A stretch of DNA of 64,000 bases from Annulohypoxylon bovei var. microspora (taxonomy: Eukaryota; Ascomycota; Sordariomycetes; Xylariales; Hypoxylaceae), in contig MU405329.1 in the NCBI GenBank assembly GCA_022836615.1, forward strand, positions 62,001 through 126,000, in the 5' to 3' direction. How positions within the stretch are numbered: position 1 is the first letter of the stretch; the number at the start of each line of letters is the position of its first letter. Below, one piece after another: positions 22,722 through 34,250 of this stretch. The notes under the pieces are model-generated. The model saw nothing but the letters and a program-made list of their open reading frames with translations. It searched no databases and was not told the DNA's origin. A program made the translations under genes and the position numbers.

Positions 22722-25700
22722 GATTACCTAATTATGTAGTAAAATGTTGTGAATGTATGTTTATACCTAGATGAGAATGTGATCTCTCGAATACGATGAT
22801 TGCAGATGGATAATTCTATATACTCTTCCTTTGCACATAGCAAGTTTCCAACCATGTCATGTGTTTAACGCATGATTACCTTTTGTATAGAAACAAGGTG
22901 GCCAGTATATAAGAAGGTTTTAGTCTTTGTTTTTAATTAAGTTTAATTTGAGTTATTGATTGTTAGAAAACAAGGGAATTGTTAAGGCTGAAGGGGACAT
23001 TTCTTTGTAAATAGGGGAAATTGTGTTGGTGAGGGCTAATGATACCCCATCTGCCACCCTCGAGATTATATACATTTAACTATTTCGATATTTGATGTAA
23101 GATAAGGTAAGATAATTCAATCATTTTTTATAATTATATGAAGGGTTTGAGATTTTAAACAGTACAGGCCTAGTACAGTCATGTTGCTACGTCGTCTACC
23201 TGGGTAGGTAGGTACCTACGTAATAATCTTATCTATCCCATGTAGTATCATGCACATTAGTACATGATTAATTCCTCTAGGTTAGTTGTTGTTTCTTTTG
23301 TGTAAATTCTTATTTAGGAAAGTGTTGAGAATAGCGAGTGATAGGATATATGCCCTGAACATATTAAAGTTAGCAGGTTTAGCCCCCTTTTCCATGGTCA
23401 AGACTTGGCACATAGAAGGAGTACCTGGGTATGAGCTATAAGAGAGTTTGAGACTCATCGTAGATACATATATTACTTGAAAAGATAGCTAAGAAATATT
23501 ATCCCTTGTATGAGTCCACCACTAGTGCAAGATATGAGACTTGGCAGTAGTGCACTCTAAGGGCCGCGGTATCATGTGGAACACGACTAGCAATTAAAAG
23601 ACGCGCCGAGACACTACCTACTTTCAGGTCCGCTTTATAAAAAAAACATACCCATTATTTCGGTGAAAAAAGAGAGCTTGCAAAGACGATAGTTACCTAG
23701 GTATGTATGTAGATGCAGGTATACCGACAAATACGGGACCTTTGACTCATCCTCTTATTATCCACGGATACCTACCTAGGTAGCTATAAAGAGATATTTT
23801 GCGTTGATAGTATTTGTAAGAATTCGTTCAAGATGTGACATCTATATAGAACAGTCGAGACTGGTCGTTGATGATTATATAATAGCGTCAGTAGATGATT
23901 CGGCCCCGGTAACGAATGAGAGAGGAGATTAACCTCCTTCCAGAAACATATAGAACTATACCTATGGGGTAGGGCTAAAAATATAGACCTTATTCGGGAA
24001 GGTGACGGAGTGTCGGCTTGTAACCTGTCTGGATCACTGCAAGATCTAGGTTAGCATGCACTCAAGGTTACGCTGCCGTCAACTCGTGGAACTCTGTTCT
24101 ATTTTCTAATCGCGGATAACAGGGGCACTTCAGAGCTGCGCGCCTGTGACTTTAAAGACAATAAGCCCATTAGACGGTCCGATGGTCAGATTTCCCTATC
24201 CAACAGAGATGGCTTGGCTAGAGCTCGTCGTAATATTCTCTACCCTTCTAATTGGTTCATGTCGAATAGGAGAATTTCTATTGTGTATGATGGCATTCGC
24301 ATGTCGCGAAGATAGCTAACCCACCTTCACCCCTTAAGTAGCTACCTATCCACCAGAGCTATGATGACATCGCTCGGGGCCAAGTAGCGGCTGAGCCCTG
24401 ATCTAGCCTTAGCGACAATGTTGGCGGATACCAACCGGACTAAAGACGGATTTAGGATATTACTTCATAGGGGAGAGATCTTCACTAGAATCCTGATGAG
24501 GCGACGAAACCCCGGCCGAACGCTTGGAATGGCTATCCGAAGTCGTCTGTTGTCACATGCGTCGACCTGCCACGATGTTTCCCTGTAGTGACATGCATCT
24601 GTTGGCATCAGCTTATGTCTCACCTACCATATGCAGTATACAGCTCTAAAGTCTGATGTATGATGCGGGGCAGGTAACGGTACTTGAATATAGTCTGCGA
24701 AGGAACCCTATATCGAAATATCTACGCAGTGCTAACCCCTACACGCTACATAGGATACAACGCTACCGTATTATAGATCCTCAGGGGTGGAGCCAATACC
24801 TTATTTGATCGACAAGTAACAGTTCGGGTTACTGGCGAGGACGGGATCTTAGATAAGCTTAATTTATAGCTACGATAGACTGTGTAAAGGGGTTGGTCAG
24901 TCTGGTATGATATATTAGAGATCGATCACGGTATAGATACCCGTGACTTGATAATCGTTTAAGGGTTATTGACTTACGCGTTGATCGTCGAAAATGAACG
25001 ATACTAGGTAATATATGAACTATACGTTATATGCACCTAGGTGCGCTGTGAGAAACGAGAAAAGTTGCGAACCGCGGCTATCAATGCCGATTTCTCGGTA
25101 ATTGTAGCGTTAGGACGTGATCGCATAATGTCGTATTACCTGTACTATAATATAAAAGCTTGATGGACTTGCCGTTGAATTTCTACTCGAGGTACTATAA
25201 GCAATCTCGAGCCAGAAACAAGCTCAGTCTTGGCCTCTTGGCTCTTCTTATTGTAAGCCTTGATAAGGTGAATATAGGAGGGGGCTAATTACCGGAATAG
25301 GAAGGCCGTGCATTGGGCACCACGCGACGTGAGCTCGAGACTCCTTTTCACAAGAACAACGACAACTTGGCACAGCCGGAGGATACAACATCATGATACT
25401 GCCTGGTAGATTTGCCATCTCCACGCTATTGGATTCGAGTCTTAGCCTGTGTTGTAACCGGCCACCCGAAGTCACTACATCCCAAGGCTACTTGACCTCA
25501 TCCTTGCTCGGATCCCCGGCTCGGATCTAGGCTCTATCCACAAACCATGAACGAAACCCTAGAGACCCCCTAAAGATTTTATAGAGACCCTAAAGACCGT
25601 ACGGGACCGCCAAGAGACTCCATAGACCTTACCCGCCGCCAATCAACCCTAACAGAGGCAAGAAAGTATCAATATATTCTTCACACCTGAGAAACAAGCT

Positions 25701-26135
25701 CTGCCAGCTACCGCGCTTCCCCAGCCTGTGATAACGTCGACATCATGTCTTGCATGACATGTTGGCGCTGCAAGGCGGTTGAGGAACAAGGATTGCAGAT
25801 AAGGTACAGATAACTTTCCCCAGGTCGTCAGGATCCCCTCAGCAGAGCTAGCCAATACCTTCTAGAAACACTCTTATTACAAACTACATCGTCATCTAGC
25901 CTCCCCGACCATATCGCCGAGTAAGACCCTACGAGGAGAGGAGATCTGCGAGCTTCCTTCCCAGGAAAGTCATGATCTACCGGCACGAGATGTATCGAAG
26001 GTCAGACGAAGCCCTGATCATGATAAATAGTCGCGATGCCGTCGTCCTGAAGAAAGTTTCTGTTCCTCATCACTCACGAAAACCCCTTGAGACCCCTTGC
26101 CCCTTTCTTACCTTGCCATCTTGACTTGCTCCAAC
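22722..26135. other. Gene-free region
   Basis: This 3.4-kb region shows no open frame of recognisable coding character. It holds several ACCTAGGT/TAGGTACCTACG palindromes (around 23200, 23697 and 23775), one copy of TACCGGAATAG (25290-25300) and an imperfect tandem of GAGACCCCCTAAAGA-like sequence (about 25560-25600). The last ~300 bp is the CT-rich promoter and leader of the subtilisin gene. Confidence 0.5.
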
Positions 26136-27572
26136 ATGCGTACTGCCGCCCTCCTCTTCTCTCTCCTGCCCCTGGCATTGGCTGCTCCGGCTAAGCGGGC
26201 TGAGCCAGCTCCCCTCATCAAGCCGCGAGGATCTAAACTCGTTGAGGGCAAGTACATTGTCAAGCTCTACGAGAACTCCGCTATCTCAGCTCTCGACGAT
26301 GCCATGAGCAACTTTGAGGGTGATGCCGACCACGTCTACAATGTAGAGGGTTTCAAAGGGTTCGCCTCTGCCCTGACGGCTGATGACCTCGAGAAGCTTC
26401 AGAGCCACCCCGATGTATGTTGCCTTATATATTAGCCCTTAAAACAGGCTATGCTAAGATTCTAATCGTTTCGTAGGTGGAGTTCATCGAGCAGGATGCC
26501 ATCATGAGCATTAACGCCTACACTACCCAGAGTGGCGCTCCTTGGGGCATTTCTCGTCTATCCCACAAGTCTGGTACGAGCGGCTACGTTTACGACTCCA
26601 GCGCCGGCACCGGCACTTGCGCTTACGTCATTGACACCGGTATTTACACCGAACACACGGTAGGCATGACTCGTGGAGTGGACACTACTGATGAATAAAT
26701 ACTGACGACGTCTACAGGAGTTCGAGGGACGTGCTACTTTCGCTGCCAACTACGTTGATAGCTCTGACACCGATGGTAACGGCCACGGCACCCACGTTGC
26801 TGGCACTATCGTAATTCTCCCCGAGCCTCCAAGTGTCCGCTACTCCGCATGCTAACCCCTTCATTTTAGGGCAGCAAGACGTACGGTGTTGCAAAGAAGA
26901 CCCAGCTCTACGCCGTCAAGGTGCTCGACTCTAGCGGTTCCGGCACAACCTCCGGTGTTATTGCCGGCATGAACTTCGTCACTTCCGACGTCAAGACCCG
27001 GTCTTGCGCGGCCGGTGCTGTCGCTAACATGTCTCTCGGCGGTGGCTCTTCTTCTTCGATCAACAGCGCCGCTAAGGCCATGATCAACGCTGGCATCTTC
27101 CTTGCCGTTGCTGCCGGCAACGACAACCAGAATGCTGCTAACTCCTCGCCCGCCTCCGAACCTAGTGTCTGCACCGTTGGCGCCACCACCAACACTGATG
27201 CCCGTGCCAGCTACTCCAACTACGGTACCGTAGTCGACATTTTCGCTCCAGGCTCGAGCATCCTGAGCACATGGAAGGGTGGCAGCACTGTAAGATTATT
27301 TTACCATTTCTATCATCCTTTACCTTTGGTTCCTACACCTACTAGGTATCTGAATTTAGGCTAACGTCCATCCATAGAACACCATCTCTGGCACTTCTAT
27401 GGCTACCCCTCACATCACTGGCCTCGGTGCTTACCTCCTGGCCCTCGAGGGCAATAAGACTCCCCAGGAGCTCTGCAGTTACATCGCCTCCACTGCCCTC
27501 TCGGGCGTCCTCACTAGCATCCCGAGCGGAACCGTCAACAAGCTCGCCTTCAACGGCAACCCCAGCGGATAA
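26136..27572 (+). CDS. Secreted subtilisin-like serine protease (S8A, proteinase K type), five exons, 389 aa
   Basis: This is an extracellular endopeptidase made as a pre-pro-protein. Exons are 26136..26414, 26477..26659, 26718..26810, 26870..27289 and 27378..27572; every splice keeps frame. Residues 1-16 form the signal peptide (MRTAALLFSLLPLALA). The inhibitor-I9 propeptide follows, with KYIVKLYENSA and VEFIEQDAIM at its end. The catalytic triad is complete: D146 in YVIDTG, H177 in GHGTHVAG, and S332 in SGTSMATPH. The oxyanion Asn is in AAGNDNQNA. The length matches fungal proteinase K and oryzin (about 380-405 aa). The start is the ATG at 26136, directly before the signal peptide. Such enzymes commonly serve nutrition or virulence. 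Intact and apparently functional. Confidence 0.95.
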
Positions 27573-29272
27573 GCGTTGAGTACATGCTACGGATCCACCT
27601 TCCTTCGTTGACGGGAGGCCATCTCGGTCGGTGTCTGCCTTCGGTACCTCCCAGCCTAAACCAATATAATCAATGTTCCATAACGCAGTAGTAATTTGAG
27701 GTCGGAAATGGCGGGCATTTTTGGAGCATGGTCTTGGCAGCCCTTTTCGTCTCCACGGCTATTCGAATAGCCTAGGAAGGTAGAAATACGTATGCAACTA
27801 TTGGTTATTCCCCCTAGGGCTTGATTCGCATCTTCTATACGAATTAGCCGCGACAGAATAATTGACTAATGCATTGAACAACTCGCCTCACCCACCGTCT
27901 TTTGAGTGTAACCAAATGAGAAACCCCTTGGAATACGATATACCAGGTGTGAATGATGTTTTCAATATAATAGTGAGAATTGACCATGCATTACCGAATA
28001 GGCACTCAAAGAGACTGAAAATCGCTCCCATGACGCGGTTCGGCACTTGAGCCTGGGCGATCTGCAGGTATACGGGAGAGGGCATGTTTCGCAATTATTA
28101 ATAAATCTAGATACCCGGATATAATTCCCACCGGGATGGAGTACCTAGTTGTGATCTTAACTCGTAATGGATGTGGAGTAAATAATATAGCTACATAAAG
28201 GACTTAATTATTTCTCAACATAAGGTTGACTATAGTACCTGAACGAATACGACGACGCCGTTTCGCTTCTTATCGATCCTCAATTACCAATTTAAACTCT
28301 TACGAACATAATCCTCGTGACTACTATTAGGTAGTGGTGATCGCGCGACGGGTCCATAACTTCAACTGGGCTCGTTACTAAAGACAGCACCTTAGAAGGT
28401 AACTACCTAACTAAAATAGGCAAAAATAGGAGTGATTTGTAAGTAGGTAGGTAGATATACGAAAATAAGATAAAGCTTCCTTATATCTACTGAAATTACT
28501 ACGATTTCTTCTAAACGTAGCGCCCTCTAAAACTAAAACATCTAAGGAAATATATGTACTATCTTTAGTCATAGGTACTTATGTCATATATGTCTCTATT
28601 TTCCTGTAATACGGTATCGGTGTTATGAGATAGTAAGAAGTTTGAGAGTTTATGGGGGTATTAAAATTCTTTTTATACACATGTGACCTGCCTAATAAAC
28701 GATTCAATTTTGAACCCGTTGATTTTTCCAGAAGTGTTCCTCGAATTTCGAATGGGCTAGCGAGTAATACTGACTTAGCCTCGTAATAATGAGTGTTTTT
28801 AATCTTGGTATACTGCATAATATCTTAAATGTAACTATTAAGTTAGAAGTTGAAATATGGTAAGTTTATAAGTCGTGACTTCGATTCAGGGGTAATTCGC
28901 CTCCCCTATTACGGGGCCGGTGTGCGACAGACTAGACAGAATACGTACCCCTCTAAGACCCGAGTTCGGAGATAAAGAATTTCCCCATTCTGTTGGAATA
29001 TAGAACCCCCAAACCCCCACCTTCGCTTGGATCCCTGTTAGAGCATATTGTCTAAACTGACTAGAACATGGGATGACCCTGGAAACTAACTCCTGAACAC
29101 AAACCTCGAACGCCTATCGAATGATTTGGGCGATTTGGATATTCTTGTGATACGTCTTTCATTTACGCTCCTTTGCTATTATTCTTTTTGTTAACAACCA
29201 TACGAGCTCTGGCCTCGATCTCTTTTCAAATTACTAACCCTTGAATAATATTTCCTTTCTCAAGGTCTAGAA
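27573..29272. other. Intergenic region
   Basis: This 1.7-kb spacer is AT-rich in its middle (28150-28850) with TAGGTAGGTAG at about 28444. Small open frames at 27862-28094 and 28579-28818 are judged to be chance. The right end is the promoter of the sulfhydryl oxidase gene. Confidence 0.55.
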
Positions 29273-30199
29273 ATGGCGCGGCATCTTTCTGTCATCGTCG
29301 TTCTGGCGATCGCGGGATTCCTGGTTGTGTCTTTCATGTCGTCCTTTGGCGATAAAACGGGACAAATACGACAAGTATTACCCGTAGCAGGTGTTACCGA
29401 ACGACCACCAGCTGATTCAGCACCGATTGTACCAAATGCGCAACCGGATACGAAAGCGGATGTGGAAGCAGATGTGAAGACAGAAGTGAAGAAGGAAGAT
29501 GTGAAAATGGATGCGAAACCAGACCTGAAGTCGGATTTCGCACCTCTGCCAGGCGATATCCTGACAGGAGGCGCAATAGCTCCAAAACTGGAGAATGCAA
29601 CTTTGAAGTATGCGCTTGGATTTTCTACTCAAATACCACATCTAATTCCACATGAAATAATATCTACGTGCCGAGGATATTTCCATATGCCGTTGCAATC
29701 AAAGGGCACATAATGGATTCGGCTAACTTGGATTTGCGCAGAGCCGAACTCGGTCGCTCGACCTGGAAATTCCTCCATACCATGATGGCGCGCTTCCCCG
29801 ATAAACCTACCGAAGACGATTCTCTTGCGCTCAAGACATTTATCCAATTATTTGCGCGTCTATACCCATGTGGCGACTGCGCGCGACACTTTCAAAAGCT
29901 CCTTGCTAAGTATCCACCACAAGTCAGCTCGCGCAACGCGGCCGCGGGTTGGGCGTGCTTTATGCATAATCAAGTGAACGAGAGGTTGAATAAGCCCCTA
30001 TTCGATTGTAATAACATTGGTGATTTCTATGACTGCGGCTGCGGGGACGAGAAGAAAGAGACAACGGAAACCATAGGGGAGCTCAAGTTAGAGAAGGAAG
30101 GGTGAGTACATCGCCTCCTCTGAAGTCAGAAGCGGTTGGGCACTGTTTGATAATACATGTACTAACGTGACTTTTGCTAGGTTGACTAAAGGTGGCTGA
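29273..30199 (+). CDS. ERV2: Erv2-like FAD-linked sulfhydryl oxidase of the secretory pathway, 237 aa
   Basis: This enzyme makes disulfides in the endoplasmic reticulum by passing electrons from thiols through FAD to oxygen. Exons read as 29273..29607, 29742..30101 and 30181..30199. The first intron (134 bp) joins NATLK to AELGRSTWK, restoring the conserved start of the ERV/ALR domain. The second intron has a GTGAGT donor and an ACTAAC branch point, and adds only a six-residue tail. Residues ~5-27 are an N-terminal signal anchor, followed by a Lys/Asp/Val-rich spacer. The domain shows HTMMARFPDKP, the active-site YPCGDC (C155, C158), HF.KLL, NAAAGWACFMHNQVN (FAD-binding) and the shuttle-type DFYDCGCGD. 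If intron 2 is retained, the protein ends at 30105. The membrane anchor separates it from mitochondrial Erv1. Confidence 0.92.
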
Positions 30200-30892
30200 T
30201 TATACCTAACACCATGAAAGGTGGTCATTGTGTTTTGGGGAGCATAGCAGCTGGAGTTCCTGGTCCTTAGTGTTCATCGTTTCTAAATAGAAAATATCCA
30301 ACATCCATATTCTATTGCGCATCCCCTTGGCTTGGGGAACCTCTGATGCTTCATCGTCAAGATCAACATCTCGTTGTGTGTATTTTGCTGTATTCCCGAT
30401 GACCGTCCCCTTGGTATCATCGCAATATGCTAGTAAAACCTCATCTCGCCTCTGAGAAATCGTAAGTCGCATTAGCTGAAAGCTGTTAGATATACATATC
30501 TATCCAGCCTAGCTGCCTACATAAGTACGAGTAAGAATGTCCTCTTGATACTCTTGAGCTGTAACAAAGCTACATTACGTACATATGCAGGTATCGAGGC
30601 ACTCAAATACCATGAAAAAGATAAGCGGAGTTGCACGTGACTATATGGGTACCTGCCAAGGCTAGCGGCGCAGGCCCCGACTTCCGATCTAGCCTTGCGC
30701 GTCTGAGCTGCCTTGAGCTTTGGTCAAGTCAAGCAATCAACGAAGCTGTTCCTGCCATCATCAAGCAAGCTTCCTCAATTACGTATCTGGGTGTTTCTTT
30801 AAACTAACGACCAAACTTTAACTAACGACTACTACTCTGAACCATTCATCCTTTCTCTCAATTTTCTCTAAGACATCTTCAACATTTGCATC
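30200..30892. other. Intergenic region
   Basis: This spacer of 0.7 kb holds the end of the ERV2-like mRNA and the promoter of the proteasome gene. A minus-strand open frame of 88 codons (30206..30472) has no recognisable features and overlaps the probable 3' untranslated region. Confidence 0.55.
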
Positions 30893-31928
30893 ATGGAGTT
30901 CGGCAACAGAGGCGTCCTAAGCGAAGGTATGTGAAGCTTAGACTAAACTTCCAATAGCTTCAACTCGAGCGCAGAACTGGGCTAATGGCCGTTCAAATAG
31001 ATGGAATTCATGTGGATATGGATCGATTAAAGAAGGGCGAGGTCAAGTAAGTAATGTATTATCGATCAACGGAATGTCTTGTGTAGCTAATCATCTCGTT
31101 CACTAGTCTCGGTACCTCGATGTGAGCTCAACTATTAGAAACTATCTTATGACGACGATGTAGAAATTAACCTGGTGTTAGCATGGCCGTAACATTCAAG
31201 GATGGTGTCATTCTTGGTATGTCTTCAGTCTGACAGTGATGCTCCCACCTCTCCCGCGTTAGCACGTACTGATAATGCTATTTTGTGCTTAGGCGCCGAT
31301 TCGAGAACTACTACCGGAGCCTACATCGCAAACCGAGTTACAGACAAGTTGACCCAAGTGCACGACACTATCTGGTGCTGCCGGTCAGGCTCCGCAGCGG
31401 ATACGCAAGCCGTTGCGGACATAGTACAATACCAGCTGGGAATGTTTGCCATGAGGAACGGCAAGCCGCCCACCACCCAGACAGCGGCAGCCATCTTTCA
31501 AGAGATCTGTTATTCGAACAAGGACCGGCTGAGGTAAATCCATCATTTTGCCACATTCGCTTTGCGACGATTCATGAGAGCAGGGTGATGCTAACAGGCC
31601 TGTGTTTTACAGCGCAGGTCTCATTATCGCAGGATGGGATGAGCGACACGGCGGCCAAGTCTATGCCATTCCCCTCGGAGGTTCTCTACACAAGCAGTCC
31701 TATTCGATTGGTGGTTCCGGTTCGACTTACATCTACGGTTACTGCGATGCGCACTGGAAGGAAAGCATGGAAGAGCAGGACGCTGTCAACTTCGTCAAAG
31801 GTGCGCTCCAGGAAGCGATCAAATGGGATGGTAGCTCTGGAGGAGTTATTCGTATGGTTGTCCTGACGAAGAAAGGAGCGGATCGACACTTGTATCTGCC
31901 CGACGAGAAGTATCAAGTGCGACATTAA
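30893..31928 (+). CDS. PRE3: 20S proteasome subunit beta1 (Pre3), six exons, 228 aa
   Basis: This is the caspase-like catalytic subunit of the 20S core. Exons: 30893..30926, 31001..31046, 31107..31121 (only 15 nt), 31182..31216, 31293..31533 and 31613..31928; all junctions keep frame. The propeptide ends KKGEVNLG and is cut before T30 (TSIMAVTF), the mature N-terminal threonine nucleophile. D46 and K62 (VTDK) correspond to catalytic Asp17 and Lys33. GADSRTTTGAYIANRV, WCCRSGSAADTQA, GGSGSTYIYGYCD and IKWDGSSGGVIRMVVLT are near-identical to yeast Pre3, as expected for this very conserved protein. The exon-dense 5' half with tiny exons is easily misannotated. The ORF starting at 31202 is an intron artefact. 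Confidence 0.97.
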
Positions 31929-32028
31929 TAAGATATGGTATTAGAGGCGGCGACGCGGAGTACTAGGCCCAATGGCGCTTTGAGGGTCGAGCATGAGTAT
32001 GCCTATGCCTATGCCTACCTGTACAATA

Positions 32029-32559
32029 TTACACAAATCCACGTGTCGCGAGCGCCGCAGGCTGCATGGCGACCGCGACGGTTATCTCTGAGCTTAATAG
32101 GAGCACTGTAGTGAGACTTATTAGGTTTCCAAATTCTTGGGTAATGGGATCGCCAATTCGTGGCGATACCCCGTGAATGGGATTCTCTAATGCTGCAGGG
32201 TTGGGGGAATTTACTGTGATCAAAATCCTTGGCGGCACGCACACAATTAGGCGGTGAGCAAAATACACGCATGGCATCGAACAAATCATCGAGCCCGGAC
32301 CGTCACATGGGCGCAGTGAAGACATCGCCAATAGAAATGGCGTACGTCCGATAGATAGGTGGGCGCAATGGTTGGGTGAGTTTCCGATACTAATCCTACC
32401 TCCCCGCCCTCGCTGATAGGGTAAGGATTGGATCTCGGGGCTATCCGGGTTACGTAGGAGTCGTTTTCTTTCGACTACTGATTCGTGCCGCTTGTTAGCG
32501 TTATCGTCCCGAGGAACAGGTGAAATATCGAGCTTTGAGCCTCCGCGAGATGAGACCAT
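32029..32559 (-). CDS. Uncertain open reading frame, 176 codons
   Basis: An ATG-started open frame lies on the minus strand, convergent with and immediately downstream of the proteasome gene. The first half is basic and polar. The second half has two moderately hydrophobic stretches (PCVYFAHRLIVCV and NLISLTTVLLLSSEITVAVA). I recognise no family. The frame could be chance in a GC-richer 3' flank. It is listed because of its length; confidence is low. Confidence 0.15.
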   Translation of the reverse strand: MVSSRGGSKLDISPVPRDDNANKRHESVVERKRLLRNPDSPEIQSLPYQRGRGGRISIGNSPNHCAHLSIGRTPFLLAMSSLRPCDGPGSMICSMPCVYFAHRLIVCVPPRILITVNSPNPAALENPIHGVSPRIGDPITQEFGNLISLTTVLLLSSEITVAVAMQPAALATRGFV

Positions 32560-34134
32560 TTTCTGAATATCGTGAACTGTGCGAACCTATGCGTTGCGAT
32601 ATAATACCCGCCTCGCTCGTCGTCATCGGTGTTACGCTAGAGATGCCTGACGCACGTTGAGGTGTGATCATGATCACCTACCTAATGTAGGTACTCTACT
32701 CTACTCTACGCGGTTGAAGCTACAACGGGAATCGCTCCCCATGATTTCATCCGGGCTGCTGTCCTCTTCTCTTCCCTTTTAGCCTAAAGGGGTTTGGAAT
32801 CTGAATGGATGAGCAAGCGAACAAGCAAGCTGTTGACGCAAGGCGGATTGGGTTGGGGTGTTAGAGCGAAGGCGGGACATGAGCCCTACGTATGAGTACA
32901 CCGTTTTTCTTTTTCTTTTCTTTTTCGAAGAGTTGGATTGTATTTGAAATATGTACAGAGTCGAAGGGAGGCTATTAGCCAAAAGGCCCGTCCCGTGATT
33001 AGGTTTTATTTTCTTATCTCATCACTCAATTTCCTTTTCGTGGGGGTTGAGGGAAGTAGGTGCGAATATAAGAAGGTATACCTTAGGTTGACATACAGTA
33101 GAGAAATAGGTACGATGATGCCATCAGGTAACAAGACGTTTCTGGGTTACCGGAACAGCCCATGTCAGCCTCTCTTCACAATGCATGTAAGGGTTAGACG
33201 GCAGGGGGGGGATGAACACCCGCTGTTACCAGGCTCTTGGCACGGGGATAAAGTGCGGGATGATATTAAGCTACATATCTACATAAGTGGGATGAGACGA
33301 GATGGTATGGTACGTTGTGACGGCATTTTTAATATGCCTACATAAAGGGGTACAAAGTAGACACACACATGGGTATATGAAATGCAATCTTATAGATTAC
33401 CTATAAACGATCTTGGTTAGAATCGACGGTAGCATGTGGTCTAGCGATCATGGCATGGGCTTCGAAAGATCCAAAAGAAGTCAAGGGAAGGATCGGCCTA
33501 CGCTTTAGTCTAGAAGTGGACCTTGAATCATGGATGCCGAGTTGGGACCGGGCCAGACGAACGGCGGTCCCGGGTCCATCGGAGGCACGTACATATGTAA
33601 CTAGACCGCTTGTCTGTTTAGTGCGGGATGTGAGCTAGGAAACGTCGCTGTGTTCCAAGATTGTTACGAGAAAATTACCTACCAAAGCAACGGTGATTTG
33701 AGTCGGTGAAGGTTAGGTAACCTTGTTCATAAGGTTGTCAATCAACTGACTCTCACTCCCTAAACCGGGATACTGGGTATCAAAAGCATGTGAAGCTCGG
33801 TGTAACTTGTTGTATGAAGGAAATAGGCTCGTTGAAGAGTAGAAATGACGTAGGTTCAATACATTATTTATTATTTACATACCTGCATATGTAAGTGTAC
33901 TCTTTGCCGAGAAGTGCTTATACATTATGTGCCTATCTGGGTAGGCAGGTATAATGTCATTCTTAGATGAAATACTTCCAAGGTTCGTATGAAATACTGG
34001 ATACCTTGTTTTCGTAGTATTTTGATAGTTATTCATTGCTGGTTGGGAACGCATTATATTTATCTTGACTTAGGTAAGCTTTAAGGAGGGTTATGTAAAA
34101 GGCACCCCCTTTTCACCCCACGACAAGAACAACC

Positions 34135-34250
34135 TACCGGAATAGAGCAAGCATTTTGAAAATCCTACGAGCCAACGGGCTTGAAGCTTTTTCTGCATTA
34201 GTTGCTGACCGCGGTCGTGCACAGCCTCACTCCCCTTCCCTATTCCGGTA
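34135..34250. repeat. 116-bp element with 11-bp perfect terminal inverted repeats (TACCGGAATAG)
   Basis: TACCGGAATAG at 34135-34145 is mirrored by CTATTCCGGTA at 34240-34250. Both outermost dinucleotides are TA, so it can be read as a TA-flanked 112-bp element with CCGGAATAG ends. The same 11-mer occurs alone at 18714-18724 and 25290-25300. It is either a tiny MITE or a pair of protein-binding sites. Confidence 0.5.

Noticed and set aside
28579..28818. 79-codon minus-strand frame
   Set aside because: AT-rich chance frame without family features.
30206..30472. 88-codon minus-strand frame beside the sulfhydryl oxidase
   Set aside because: No recognisable features and located in the probable 3' untranslated region of the oxidase gene.
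31285..31866. 193-codon frame across the proteasome gene
   Set aside because: It runs through an intron in the wrong frame; the spliced Pre3 reading has every conserved motif.
18988..32000. A secondary-metabolite or defence gene cluster
   Set aside because: Neighbouring genes are unrelated housekeeping or secreted functions with large spacers; no core synthase, nuclease, NLR or toxin gene is present.
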